From the IMG/VR virus record IMGVR_UViG_3300009149_000341, positions 1-21,606 of that record: 21,606 nt of DNA. The stretch is one strand, 5' to 3'. The notes beneath the pieces were generated by a model, which saw nothing but the letters and a program-made list of their open reading frames with translations, had not been told where the DNA came from and did no database searches. Each line of letters opens with the position of its first letter. Position 1 is the first letter of the stretch. Below are positions 7,769 to 14,065 of the stretch, piece by piece. This DNA comes from a virus. The translations under genes were made by a program, and so were the position numbers.

Positions 7769-8161
7769 ATGATGACGACAGCACAGGTTCCCCAGCTTCC
7801 CCACATGAAGAACGTCCGGCTTGGTCAGCAGGGTGAGAAGATGGCCAAGGCTGCCCTGAAGACTCACTTCACCAACGTCCGCTCACTCAACGCTATTCAT
7901 CACAACGCACCCTTCGACTATACAGGGATTGACCGCGTTACAGGCATTCGCGTCGGGATCGAAGTCAAGACTGTTCGCAAAGACACTGGCAAGCTGGTCC
8001 ACATCGAAGCCCCCGCAATGGCCCGTAAGGTGACATTCCTGAAAGAGACAAATCGTGATGCAGGAGTTGTCCTCCTCATCGTCAAGAACGGCACCACCCA
8101 ATTCTACCTTGCACCACTAAAGAGCCACATCAGCACAGGCTGCTTAGTTGAGATCAAGTGA
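7769..8161 (+). CDS. PD-(D/E)XK nuclease-superfamily protein
   Basis: The 130-residue product carries a probable PD-(D/E)XK core: GQQGEKMAKAAL helix with E23, NAPFD with D50, then GIEVKTV with E65 and K67. This is followed by a strand-helix region ending in DAGVVLLIVKNG and FYLAPL. The layout fits small resolvase-like or restriction-like nucleases of this fold. The substrate is unknown, and early phage position suggests recombination, host DNA breakdown or anti-defence. It starts at ATGATG (7769 or 7772) with no ribosome binding site, right at the predicted transcription start. An internal ATG at 7805 also lacks a good site. It is the first gene of the rightward arm. Confidence 0.72.
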   Translation: MMTTAQVPQLPHMKNVRLGQQGEKMAKAALKTHFTNVRSLNAIHHNAPFDYTGIDRVTGIRVGIEVKTVRKDTGKLVHIEAPAMARKVTFLKETNRDAGVVLLIVKNGTTQFYLAPLKSHISTGCLVEIK

Positions 8162-8177
8162 TAGGAGGATCAAAACA

Positions 8178-8444
8178 ATGACAACAGGAATACACACCCT
8201 AGAAGTAAGCACCCTCAATCAGGATCCTACTCTCTCCGGCCCCTATCCTCTCTGCCCAGTGGACAACAGCAAGCTCGTTGAGCAGGAGTTCCTCTCAATG
8301 GGCCCAGGCTACAGCGAGTTTGAGAGCGGGGAATCTGAGTGGGTCTGCCCCATCTGCCAGCGCCACTACCACATCAGCCACGAGATGAGTTGCGTTCTAG
8401 CCAATCTAGACGAGGAGCAGGCAAAGGAGGTGACAACCGTCTAA
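8178..8444 (+). CDS. Small zinc-ribbon-like protein
   Basis: The 88-residue product has CPVD (C26) and CPICQRHYH (C57, C60, H63, H65), so a single zinc site built from C26, C57, C60 and a histidine is plausible. The start is ATG 8178 with AGGAGG (8163-8168) nine bases upstream. No enzyme motif is visible. Small zinc proteins at this early location are often host-takeover factors, but that is inference. Its stop codon TAA lies at the 5' base of the leader RNA structure described at 8444-8505. Family not recognised. Confidence 0.75.
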   Translation: MTTGIHTLEVSTLNQDPTLSGPYPLCPVDNSKLVEQEFLSMGPGYSEFESGESEWVCPICQRHYHISHEMSCVLANLDEEQAKEVTTV

Positions 8445-8505
8445 TTGATTCACGACATGGCCCGAGCAAATGTTAGCACTCGGGCCTCGTGGTGAGGCAA
8501 TCAGT
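8444..8505 (+). promoter_or_regulatory. Structured leader RNA motif, copy 1
   Basis: The outer helix pairs ATTGATT (8444-8450) with AATCAGT (8499-8505), seven pairs including one G-U. An inner helix pairs CACG (8451-8454) with CGTG (8488-8491). The apical hairpin pairs GGCCCGAG (8459-8466) with CTCGGGCC (8479-8486) around a 12-base loop. The 3' strand holds CGTGGTGAGGCAA (8488-8500), identical to copy 2. The AGGAGG of the next gene follows at 8508-8513. Confidence 0.65.
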
Positions 8506-8523
8506 ATAGGAGGGAATGAGAGA

Positions 8524-8682
8524 ATGACAGAACCAGATTGCAGCGCGATTGAACTAGAACGCAACGAAAGGGAGGGAGCCACACATCAGCATCCCGAAGT
8601 GCGGGGGACTGTTGCGCGCCCTGTTACCTTTAGCCAAGAGTGGCTAGATGCCCCGATTGACTGGAAACGCAACGATAGCTAG
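8524..8682 (+). CDS. Small hypothetical protein, 52 residues
   Basis: A short acidic protein (MTEPDCSAIELERNERE...) with no recognisable domain. ATG 8524 has AGGAGG ten bases upstream, and the gene sits between the two matching leader RNA structures. The stop codon TAG at 8680-8682 is inside the outer helix of the second structure. The strong ribosome binding site and the positioning relative to both RNA motifs are the main evidence that it is real. Function unknown. Confidence 0.6.
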   Translation: MTEPDCSAIELERNEREGATHQHPEVRGTVARPVTFSQEWLDAPIDWKRNDS

Positions 8683-8735
8683 TTAGCTCACGCCCGGGGC
8701 CGGAGCGAATCCGGCTCCGTGGTGAGGCAACTAGC
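8678..8735 (+). promoter_or_regulatory. Structured leader RNA motif, copy 2
   Basis: The outer helix pairs GCTAGTT (8678-8684) with AACTAGC (8729-8735), seven perfect pairs. An inner helix pairs CACG (8689-8692) with CGTG (8718-8721). The apical hairpin pairs GCCGGA (8699-8704) with TCCGGC (8710-8715), with a competing GGAGC/GCTCC pairing. CGTGGTGAGGCAA (8718-8730) is identical to copy 1. AAGGAGG of the next gene follows at 8742-8748. Confidence 0.65.
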
Positions 8736-8754
8736 CTCAGGAAGGAGGAATGAG

Positions 8755-8931
8755 ATGGATGGATTAAGTGCTGAAGCAAAGTTGCAGGGGTACAGATTGG
8801 AAGGAGCAGATGACCATGTCCTCGAACTTTGGTTCAAGAACAGGAGAGTGGCGATCTTCTCTCAGACAGGAGTCACTGTAGAAGCCCTGAATCACGAAGT
8901 CAGCCGGGACATCCAGGAAAATACGAACTGA
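8755..8931 (+). CDS. Small hypothetical protein, 58 residues
   Basis: The product (MDGLSAEAKLQGYRLEGADD...) has an alternating pattern, YRLEGADDHVLELWFKNRRV, suggesting a small beta-sheet, followed by a helix near EALNHEVSRDI. ATG 8755 follows AAGGAGG by six bases, and the second leader RNA motif lies just upstream. A GTG at 8719 would give a longer product but lies inside the conserved RNA strand and lacks a site. Family and function not recognised. Confidence 0.65.
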   Translation: MDGLSAEAKLQGYRLEGADDHVLELWFKNRRVAIFSQTGVTVEALNHEVSRDIQENTN

Positions 8932-8943
8932 GGAGGTGATGGT

Positions 8944-9357
8944 ATGGCAAGGGAAATGAAAACCGCTGAGGGACTCACCCACATCCGCTGGGTGTGGGAA
9001 CACCAACTAGACTGGATCCACCACGTCATGCGGACATCTAACAATTCAAAGGGATACAAGTACTGTCTCGTGCCCTCACGGTACAGTTCTCAGCTCTTCA
9101 GCCTACGTACCAACATGAAGCTCACACAACGACTGGCGAACCGCCTATATTCCCGACCGTTCACCACAGCGATTGGCAAGTATTTTGCCAACAGGGAGAC
9201 GGAGGAGGAATGGCAGCCGGGGAAACCAGTCATGCGCAGAACAAAAGGGAAACCAGTCATGCACAGAACAAAATGGGAGGATAGGAGGAAGAATGGGAGC
9301 AACAGAGAGACACTGGATGGTGAGGTCAGCAAGCGAGACGCTGCTTACGCTCCGTAA
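8944..9357 (+). CDS. Hypothetical basic protein with a repeated C-terminal segment
   Basis: The 137-residue product starts at ATG 8944 after AGGAGG at about 8932-8937. The first 75 residues look like a compact domain (GLTHIRWVWEHQLDWIHHVM, then YKYCLVPSRYSSQLFSL). The C-terminal part is low-complexity and basic, with two adjacent nine-residue copies of GKPVMxRTK encoded by a 27-base tandem duplication at 9220-9273. The last 65 bases overlap the next gene in another frame. That overlap, unusual among the short overlaps here, may mean the tail was extended by the duplication and loss of an earlier stop. No family recognised. Confidence 0.6.
   Translation: MAREMKTAEGLTHIRWVWEHQLDWIHHVMRTSNNSKGYKYCLVPSRYSSQLFSLRTNMKLTQRLANRLYSRPFTTAIGKYFANRETEEEWQPGKPVMRRTKGKPVMHRTKWEDRRKNGSNRETLDGEVSKRDAAYAP
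9220..9273. repeat. 27-bp tandem duplication
   Basis: Two head-to-tail 27-base units (9220-9246 and 9247-9273) differ at one base (GCGCAG versus GCACAG). The length is a multiple of three, so the frame of the host gene is kept and nine residues are repeated. The second unit ends just before the ribosome binding site (AGGAGGA, 9283-9289) of the next gene. Confidence 0.85.
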
Positions 9358-10198
9358 ACAGCTTGAAGCGTACACACCGTCTACACAGCTGGATGCTGTA
9401 CTTCAACAGCTTGACGAAGTAGAGTCAGCAGGAGAAGGTCTCGGAGATGTAACGAAGACCTTCAGGAAGTGTCTGGATGAGCAAAGCATAACACTCGCAG
9501 AAGCTGAGCTGAAGGTGGAGATCACGGGAGCAATAGAGAGCTTAGCCTCAACGCTGGAAGAGATCGGAGACGACTTGCAGGAGTCAATTGATGCGCTGCA
9601 GGAGCACTTCCAGGATAGAGCAGATGAGCTTGAAAGCAACTGGAGTTGGGTAGAGGAAACCAAACAAGCAGTTGAAGAGCTCGACGAACTCTGGAAGAGC
9701 ATCGACGACATACACTGCTCAACTTGCAATGGCCAGTACAATCCAAACGAAGCGACAGAGGATGGTGGTTGTCCTATATGCAAGAGAGCAGAGGAGGTCA
9801 AGAAATTGAGCGCTTTACCAATCGACCAGAGAGGTGGTCAGACAGCATTTGCTACAAAGGAGCAAGCACAGAAGGCATTCAACAGCTTCCTTGCTGCAGT
9901 CAAGTCTGAAGTCATTTACCTCATGCCTTCACCTTCACGAATACTCGGAGAAGAAGAGGGAATCAGCTGGAACGAGATACCGAGAGCGACCGTAATGTTT
10001 GCCTTTGAGGTGGGGTTCAACTTACCTCCACACGAATACATTGCGGAGTACACGTCACAGCCTGCTAGGCTCTCAGCCAAATTCTTTGACGACGTCAAGG
10101 CTGCTGCTTTGGAGCATCTGAAGAGTAGAGCTATCAACTGGAATAACACTCGTTCACATGGATTCGTTTATCTCGACGGAAGACAAGGAGAAGGGTAG
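9293..10198 (+). CDS. Coiled-coil protein with a central CxxC-CxxC zinc motif
   Basis: The 301-residue product starts at ATG 9293 behind AGGAGGA. Residues about 60-140 are long, charged, heptad-like helices. Then CSTC (142-145) and CPIC (160-163) make a rubredoxin-like zinc knuckle. The C-terminal half (about 170-301) is globular, with EEGISWNEIPRATVMFAFEV and aromatic residues. A longer frame extends to 9173 but its first 40 residues have no ribosome site and cross the tandem duplication. The coiled coil plus zinc hook recalls Rad50/SbcC-type dimerisation hooks in outline, but no ATPase parts exist here, so that is only a shape analogy. It lies upstream of the SNF2 helicase. Function unknown. 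Confidence 0.75.
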   Translation: MGATERHWMVRSASETLLTLRKQLEAYTPSTQLDAVLQQLDEVESAGEGLGDVTKTFRKCLDEQSITLAEAELKVEITGAIESLASTLEEIGDDLQESIDALQEHFQDRADELESNWSWVEETKQAVEELDELWKSIDDIHCSTCNGQYNPNEATEDGGCPICKRAEEVKKLSALPIDQRGGQTAFATKEQAQKAFNSFLAAVKSEVIYLMPSPSRILGEEEGISWNEIPRATVMFAFEVGFNLPPHEYIAEYTSQPARLSAKFFDDVKAAALEHLKSRAINWNNTRSHGFVYLDGRQGEG

Positions 10199-10395
10199 TG
10201 ACACAGCTATACGCTCCCGCGTCCACGTGGAACAAGTATCCAACAGCGTCACAGCTTAGCTCACTCAAACGAGCTTGGCGCATCCTCAACTACGACTACA
10301 CAGAGAGAGACCTTCCCTGGACGCGTTGGGAAGCCCGCAACGTCATTTACGATCTGTGGAACAAGGTGAGACTGCTCAAAGGGAAGCACTCATGA
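10198..10395 (+). CDS. Small hypothetical protein, 65 residues
   Basis: The start is GTG 10198, sharing one base with the upstream TAG, preceded by AAGGAGAAGGG. The product (MTQLYAPASTWNKYPTASQL...) is basic and aromatic with a helical middle (SLKRAWRIL) and end (ARNVIYDLWNKVRLLKGK). It might be a small DNA-binding or helicase-accessory protein, because its stop overlaps the helicase start by ATGA and the two are probably translationally coupled. No family recognised. Confidence 0.7.
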   Translation: MTQLYAPASTWNKYPTASQLSSLKRAWRILNYDYTERDLPWTRWEARNVIYDLWNKVRLLKGKHS

Positions 10396-12017
10396 ACACA
10401 GCATCACAATACACGGCCACTCTCAAAGGAAGTGTGATAGAGATCCGCTTTCCCTTCAATTGGGACATCCTAACAGCAGTGAAATCCATCCCTGGACGGA
10501 GATTCCAGAGTAATGGAAACGGGAAATACTGGACAGCCCCACTATCTGTTGAGGCTATCGAGATATTGAGGCAAGCGTGTTTCCAGCTGGATCCTCAACT
10601 TGAAACCTTCCTGTCCCGATCGACGACCACAATTGATGATGTAGGGGAAGTGGATGTCCAGATGAAGAAAGAGCTCTTTCCCTTCCAGCGGCAGGGTGTT
10701 GCATTCATTGAGCATCGGGATGGGCGTGCCCTCATCGGCTCTGAAATGGGGCTCGGCAAAACCATCCAAGCACTTGCATACCTTCATCTCCATCCGGAGA
10801 AGCGGCCAGCAGTAGTCGTATGCCCAGCCCATATCAAGCTGGTATGGGACAGGGAAATACGAGAGTCCATGCCTGGCCAACAGAACACTCAGATCCTCTA
10901 CGGGACTACTCCGGGACCGGTGAAGGGTGATATCATCATCGTCAACTACGATATCCTACCCCAATGGTTAGACACCTTTCTTGCACTACACCCCCAGGTG
11001 CTGATAGTGGATGAAGCCCACTACTGCAAGAACAATAAGGCACAGCGAACGAAGGCCACCAAGAAACTGGCAAGAAAGGCTCCGCATGTCCTCTGTCTCA
11101 CTGGTACACCAATTGTGAACCGGCCCATTGAGGGTTTCAACATCGTACAGATGGTGGACCGCACAGTGTTCCCTGACTTCTGGAAATATGTGCACACCTA
11201 TTGTGATGCCAGATATACAGGATTTGGGTGGGACTTCTCCGGAGCCAGCAACAAAGAGGACCTCCACGAGAAGCTACAGAGAGTGATGATACGCCACAAG
11301 AAGTCGGAAGTGCTCAAGGAGCTACCAGACAAGATTCACTCCTACATTCCGATGGAGATTAGCAACACTATGGAGTACCAGTGGGCGGAGAAGGACTTCA
11401 TCACGTATCTGCAGGAGACGAAAGGTGCCCAAGCTGCACAGAAAGCCTCTCAAGCGAAGTTCCTGGTCATGATAGAGACGCTGAAGCAGCTGGCCATCAA
11501 GGGCAAAATGACCCCAGCGATACAGTGGATCCGTGACTTCATTGAGAGCAGTGATGGCAACGGCAAGCTGGTCGTGTTTACTGTCCACAAAGAGACCGTA
11601 GAGACACTGATGAAGGAATTCAGAGACATCGCTGTCCGGGTTGACGGATCGGTCACAGAGAAGCAAAGGGAGTGGAGTATAGATGCCTTCCAGAATGACC
11701 GCAATGTCAAGCTATTCATCGGTAACATCCAAGCCGCCGGAACTGGTATCACTCTGACTGCTGCCTCATCTGTCGCATTCATTGAGCTCCCATGGGTAGC
11801 CGGGGAGCTATCTCAGGCAGAGGACCGCTGTCACAGGATCGGACAGAAGGACGCCGTCAATGTGTACTATCTACTCGCGAACGATACCATTGAAGGAAAG
11901 ATAGCGACTCTACTAGACAAGAAGAGACTGGTCTTGGACGCTGTGCTGGATGGCAGAGACGCCAAGGACTCTCCATTACTCACCGAACTGATACACTCAT
12001 ACAGGGAGGAGAAATGA
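10392..12017 (+). CDS. SNF2-family helicase, SMARCAL1-like
   Basis: The 541-residue product is a double-stranded DNA translocase. Residues about 12-50 resemble a HARP-type annealing domain (IEIRFPFNWDILTAVKSIPG and KYWTAPLS). Helicase motifs follow in order: LFPFQRQGV (Q-motif region), GSEMGLGKT (about 115-123, motif I), DEAH (about 206-209, motif II), LTGTP (motif III), LVVFTVHKET (motif IV), QAAGTGITLTAA (motif V) and QAEDRCHRIGQ (about 473-483, motif VI). SMARCAL1-like enzymes anneal RPA-coated strands and remodel stalled forks, so a role in phage replication or recombination is likely. The start is ATG 10392, overlapping the upstream stop. A longer upstream extension exists in frame but overlaps a real gene. 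Confidence 0.93.
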   Translation: MNTASQYTATLKGSVIEIRFPFNWDILTAVKSIPGRRFQSNGNGKYWTAPLSVEAIEILRQACFQLDPQLETFLSRSTTTIDDVGEVDVQMKKELFPFQRQGVAFIEHRDGRALIGSEMGLGKTIQALAYLHLHPEKRPAVVVCPAHIKLVWDREIRESMPGQQNTQILYGTTPGPVKGDIIIVNYDILPQWLDTFLALHPQVLIVDEAHYCKNNKAQRTKATKKLARKAPHVLCLTGTPIVNRPIEGFNIVQMVDRTVFPDFWKYVHTYCDARYTGFGWDFSGASNKEDLHEKLQRVMIRHKKSEVLKELPDKIHSYIPMEISNTMEYQWAEKDFITYLQETKGAQAAQKASQAKFLVMIETLKQLAIKGKMTPAIQWIRDFIESSDGNGKLVVFTVHKETVETLMKEFRDIAVRVDGSVTEKQREWSIDAFQNDRNVKLFIGNIQAAGTGITLTAASSVAFIELPWVAGELSQAEDRCHRIGQKDAVNVYYLLANDTIEGKIATLLDKKRLVLDAVLDGRDAKDSPLLTELIHSYREEK

Positions 12018-12529
12018 TCGAACAGCTCAACATGATCCGGCAGATTGCCTGGTCATACACCCGGACACATCCGGAGATGGAGTTTGATGACCTGTTCTCT
12101 GAGGCGTGTCTTGCCTGCCTTGAGGCTTCCCCTAGATATGATTCATCCAAGGGGAAGAGGACCACATACTATCATCATGTTGCACATAGCCACCTCAACA
12201 ATCTGATACAGCGGGAGTCCCGCCGGACATTCAGAGAGACAGTGGTAGATCTCTCCACATATGAAGAAGTGCTGGCAAGTGATGATCCTGAGCCAGAGGA
12301 ACGATTGGCATCTCAGCAACGATGGGAAGAGATGCTCACCATGCTGTCCCCGGAAGCACAGATGGTATGCTCCATCATAACCAATGAGAAGGCTGTGTTT
12401 CTTCCGATGGACAAGCCCAAACACTGCCGTGGTATCATCTCCCGCCTCCTGCGAGGAAGGGGATGGAGCTGGAACAGGATCAGCTGCACGTTCCAGGAAT
12501 TGAAACAGGCCACAGCAATGCTTGCCTAA
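12014..12529 (+). CDS. Sigma-70-like factor with a degenerate region 4
   Basis: The 171-residue product has a sigma region 2-like N-terminus: EFDDLFSEACLACLEASPRY followed by DSSKGKRTTYYHHVAHSHLNNLI, matching the D-L-x-Q-E-x-x-L-x-L-x-x-A pattern and the promoter-opening aromatic stretch. The C-terminus has only a vague region 4: LSPEAQMVCSII (about 111-122) and a possible recognition helix at WSWNRISCTFQELKQA (151-166). It could direct host RNA polymerase to phage promoters, for example the matched elements at 12537 and 21194, or bind DNA as a regulator. The start overlaps the helicase stop by ATGA with GGAGG just upstream. Divergence from housekeeping sigma factors is strong, so the activity is inferred. 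Confidence 0.7.
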   Translation: MIEQLNMIRQIAWSYTRTHPEMEFDDLFSEACLACLEASPRYDSSKGKRTTYYHHVAHSHLNNLIQRESRRTFRETVVDLSTYEEVLASDDPEPEERLASQQRWEEMLTMLSPEAQMVCSIITNEKAVFLPMDKPKHCRGIISRLLRGRGWSWNRISCTFQELKQATAMLA

Positions 12530-12536
12530 CATGAAT

Positions 12537-12563
12537 GAAACCAAGCTAGATTGTATAATAAGG
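12537..12563 (+). promoter_or_regulatory. Putative phage promoter, copy A
   Basis: A consensus TATAAT (12554-12559) lies 18 bases before the next ribosome binding site region, but the -35 position has no recognisable hexamer. Instead GAAACCA (12537-12543) ends ten bases before the -10. The same GAAACCA, seven variable bases, then TTGTATAATA occurs at 21194-21217. It serves the gene at 12577. Confidence 0.6.
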
Positions 12564-12576
12564 GAAAGGAGGCAGA

Positions 12577-12933
12577 ATGAGAATTGACATCATCGGACTG
12601 AAGCCTGACCGCGAAGGTGAGTGCTATCAGCGGGGAAACCACATCCACGCGGAGTCATCGATCAAGATGATGTACTCAGGTGGTACGTGCATCATTCCCC
12701 TGGAGACTATCGACGAGCACATCACCACAAGCGGGGAGGCTTTCAATAAGGATGTTGCAGAGGCCATCGCTTGGTTGGCCGACAAGACTGACACAGAAGT
12801 CTTCGCCGTCATCGTCGCCCTCGTCCCCAAGAGGACGAAGGATGCGCTATGGGCTGACCCTGTGACATTTGAGGAAGTTGATGAACCCCGACGTGGTAAT
12901 ATTAGGATAGGAGAGGAGTCAAAGGATGAGTAG
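12577..12933 (+). CDS. Hypothetical protein, 118 residues
   Basis: ATG 12577 has AAAGGAGG upstream and is the first gene after the TATAAT promoter at 12554. The product begins with a beta strand (MRIDIIGLKP), has a mid region IPLETIDEHITTS and a helix EAIAWLADKTD, then a strand FAVIVALVP. It is a small alpha/beta protein that I cannot assign to a family. Its stop is inside the first codons of the next gene (8-base overlap), so it heads a tight string of small genes. Confidence 0.7.
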   Translation: MRIDIIGLKPDREGECYQRGNHIHAESSIKMMYSGGTCIIPLETIDEHITTSGEAFNKDVAEAIAWLADKTDTEVFAVIVALVPKRTKDALWADPVTFEEVDEPRRGNIRIGEESKDE

Positions 12934-13366
12934 CGCACTACGACGGGGCAGGACCCTGAACCCCTATGCCGTGAGGCGAGCCAAGAAGCACCAGCAGCAG
13001 AGGCTCAAATACCTGCTCGGAGACGGCAGCGTAGAGCATCGGATAACCCTGACCTTCGCTGAGAGGGCGGAAGCTCGTAGTGACTGGCAGATGGGACTTC
13101 TGGGAGGTGAAGGCATGAAAGAGACACGAGTACCACTACATCTTGCGGGGATACCAAGCTGGATAGGCCAAGAGTTCGACTACGCAACTCAATTCTACCA
13201 CTTCAAGCTAAGACTCGGGGCTGACGTTGTGGTCACCGCTCAGGAGATTGTGTCCACAACCAGAGACAATGTCTGGAGGGAGCCCGTGCTCAGGAGCCTT
13301 CGCCGGATGGTTGTCAGTCTCCAAGAGAGAATTGACGAATTGGAGAGCACAAGGGAGACAATCTGA
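12926..13366 (+). CDS. Hypothetical protein, 146 residues
   Basis: The longest start is ATG 12926 (behind AAAGG, with GGAGAGGAG further up). The first 60 residues are strongly basic (RRGRTLNPYAVRRAKKHQQQ). Residues about 64-146 look like a separate compact unit ending in a heptad-like helix (RMVVSLQERIDELESTRE). A second start, ATG 13115, has its own good site (GGGAGGTGAAGGC) and would make an 83-residue protein, so two products from one gene are possible. Family not recognised. It is followed by TGATG coupling to the next gene. Confidence 0.65.
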   Translation: MSSALRRGRTLNPYAVRRAKKHQQQRLKYLLGDGSVEHRITLTFAERAEARSDWQMGLLGGEGMKETRVPLHLAGIPSWIGQEFDYATQFYHFKLRLGADVVVTAQEIVSTTRDNVWREPVLRSLRRMVVSLQERIDELESTRETI

Positions 13367-13668
13367 TGGACAACATAGTGCTGACGTCGAGGCAGATTGA
13401 ACAGGCGTGGAATGAGGCAGATAGAGTGTGGATTCGTGAGAGTAGCCCTGTTCCGTGGCACGAGTTCTGGGCATTGTGGCTCTGCCGAGCACAGGTGGCG
13501 AAGTTTGTCGAATGGCTCTGCAAACGCGACAAAGGGGTTGACTCAGAAGGCTATCTGGGAGGCGAGTTAGTTGTTGACCGCGACGAATTCGACAAGGCCC
13601 TGATTGCCGAGCAGATACCTAGTTGGCCTGATGTCCGTGCCGCAGCAGGCATGGAAGGAGGGGAGTGA
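13366..13668 (+). CDS. Hypothetical protein, 100 residues
   Basis: The start ATG 13366 overlaps the upstream stop as TGATG. The product is mostly helical and rich in Trp (EQAWNEADRVWIRE, WHEFWALWLCRAQVAKFVEW), then an acidic end (VVDRDEFDKALIAEQIPSW). No motif or family is recognised. Its end carries the 17-base junction GAAGGAGGGGAGTGATG (13654-13670), which also supplies the next gene's ribosome site and start. Confidence 0.65.
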   Translation: MDNIVLTSRQIEQAWNEADRVWIRESSPVPWHEFWALWLCRAQVAKFVEWLCKRDKGVDSEGYLGGELVVDRDEFDKALIAEQIPSWPDVRAAAGMEGGE

Positions 13669-13880
13669 TGAGGTATCTAGTGTACGAGAGGGATAAGCAC
13701 GACATAACAGCACCGTGGGTGTTGTTCGCTGAGTGCTTCAAGAAGAGTGATGCGGAGTTCATTGCTCGAACATGTGAAATGCACTCTGACAGGATATACC
13801 GCGTAACGAGCACTGAGGAGGCCCCGATACCGAAGGAGGGGAGTGATGGACGGTCCAACAGAACAGGACATGCTCAATGA
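13668..13880 (+). CDS. Small hypothetical protein, 70 residues
   Basis: ATG 13668 follows GAAGGAGGGG and overlaps the upstream stop as TGATG. The sequence reads as a small alpha/beta domain: MRYLVYERDKHDITAPWVLF, helix KKSDAEFIARTCEMH, strand DRIYRVTS. This is the pattern of a small antiparallel beta protein with one helix. The last 12 residues overlap the next small gene and look unstructured. No family recognised. Confidence 0.6.
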   Translation: MRYLVYERDKHDITAPWVLFAECFKKSDAEFIARTCEMHSDRIYRVTSTEEAPIPKEGSDGRSNRTGHAQ

Positions 13881-13995
13881 AGAGTACCAGCGCGAGCAAG
13901 AGCGCGAGTGGGCACACAAGATGGAACAGGCGGAGTGGGAAGCAGCTATGGCAGAGGCGGAAAACGCTGCAAACATGGAGGCCCCCGATGCGTAG
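13846..13995 (+). CDS. Small acidic coiled-coil protein, 49 residues
   Basis: A short gene with an excellent start: ATG 13846 in GAAGGAGGGGAGTGATG, the same 17 bases that start the preceding gene. The product is nearly all charged helix (MLNEEYQREQEREWAHKMEQ, then AEWEAAMAEAENAANME), consistent with a short coiled coil. It overlaps the upstream gene by 35 bases. The alternative frame through this stretch gives a Lys/Arg/Ser-rich sequence with no ribosome site. Function unknown. A short acidic helical phage protein could be an inhibitor or mimic, which is speculation. Confidence 0.55.
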   Translation: MDGPTEQDMLNEEYQREQEREWAHKMEQAEWEAAMAEAENAANMEAPDA

Positions 13996-14065
13996 CCAAT
14001 GTCTTCGCGACCCCGAGGCCCACACACTGGACCTGACAGGCGAGTGTGAGAAAGGAGGGTTGAAG

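Noticed and set aside
8459-8486. Rho-independent terminator formed by the 8-bp GC-rich hairpin
   Set aside because: There is no T-run after the stem. The sequence continues into the conserved CGTGGTGAGGCAA strand and a ribosome site, so a leader structure fits better.
9293-9357. Programmed frameshift joining the genes at 8944 and 9293
   Set aside because: The second gene has its own strong ribosome site and start, and no slippery heptamer with a following structure was seen in the overlap.
9293-10198. Rad50/SbcC-type zinc hook protein
   Set aside because: The coiled coil and CxxC pairs look similar in outline, but there is no Walker A, signature or Walker B motif, and the CxxC spacing differs from a CxxC hook.
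13877-14065. Extended N-terminus of the small zinc-ribbon gene
   Set aside because: The part from 13877 to 13987 overlaps the acidic coiled-coil gene, is Arg/Ser/Trp-rich and has no ribosome site. Only the start at 13988 remains a real alternative to 14066.
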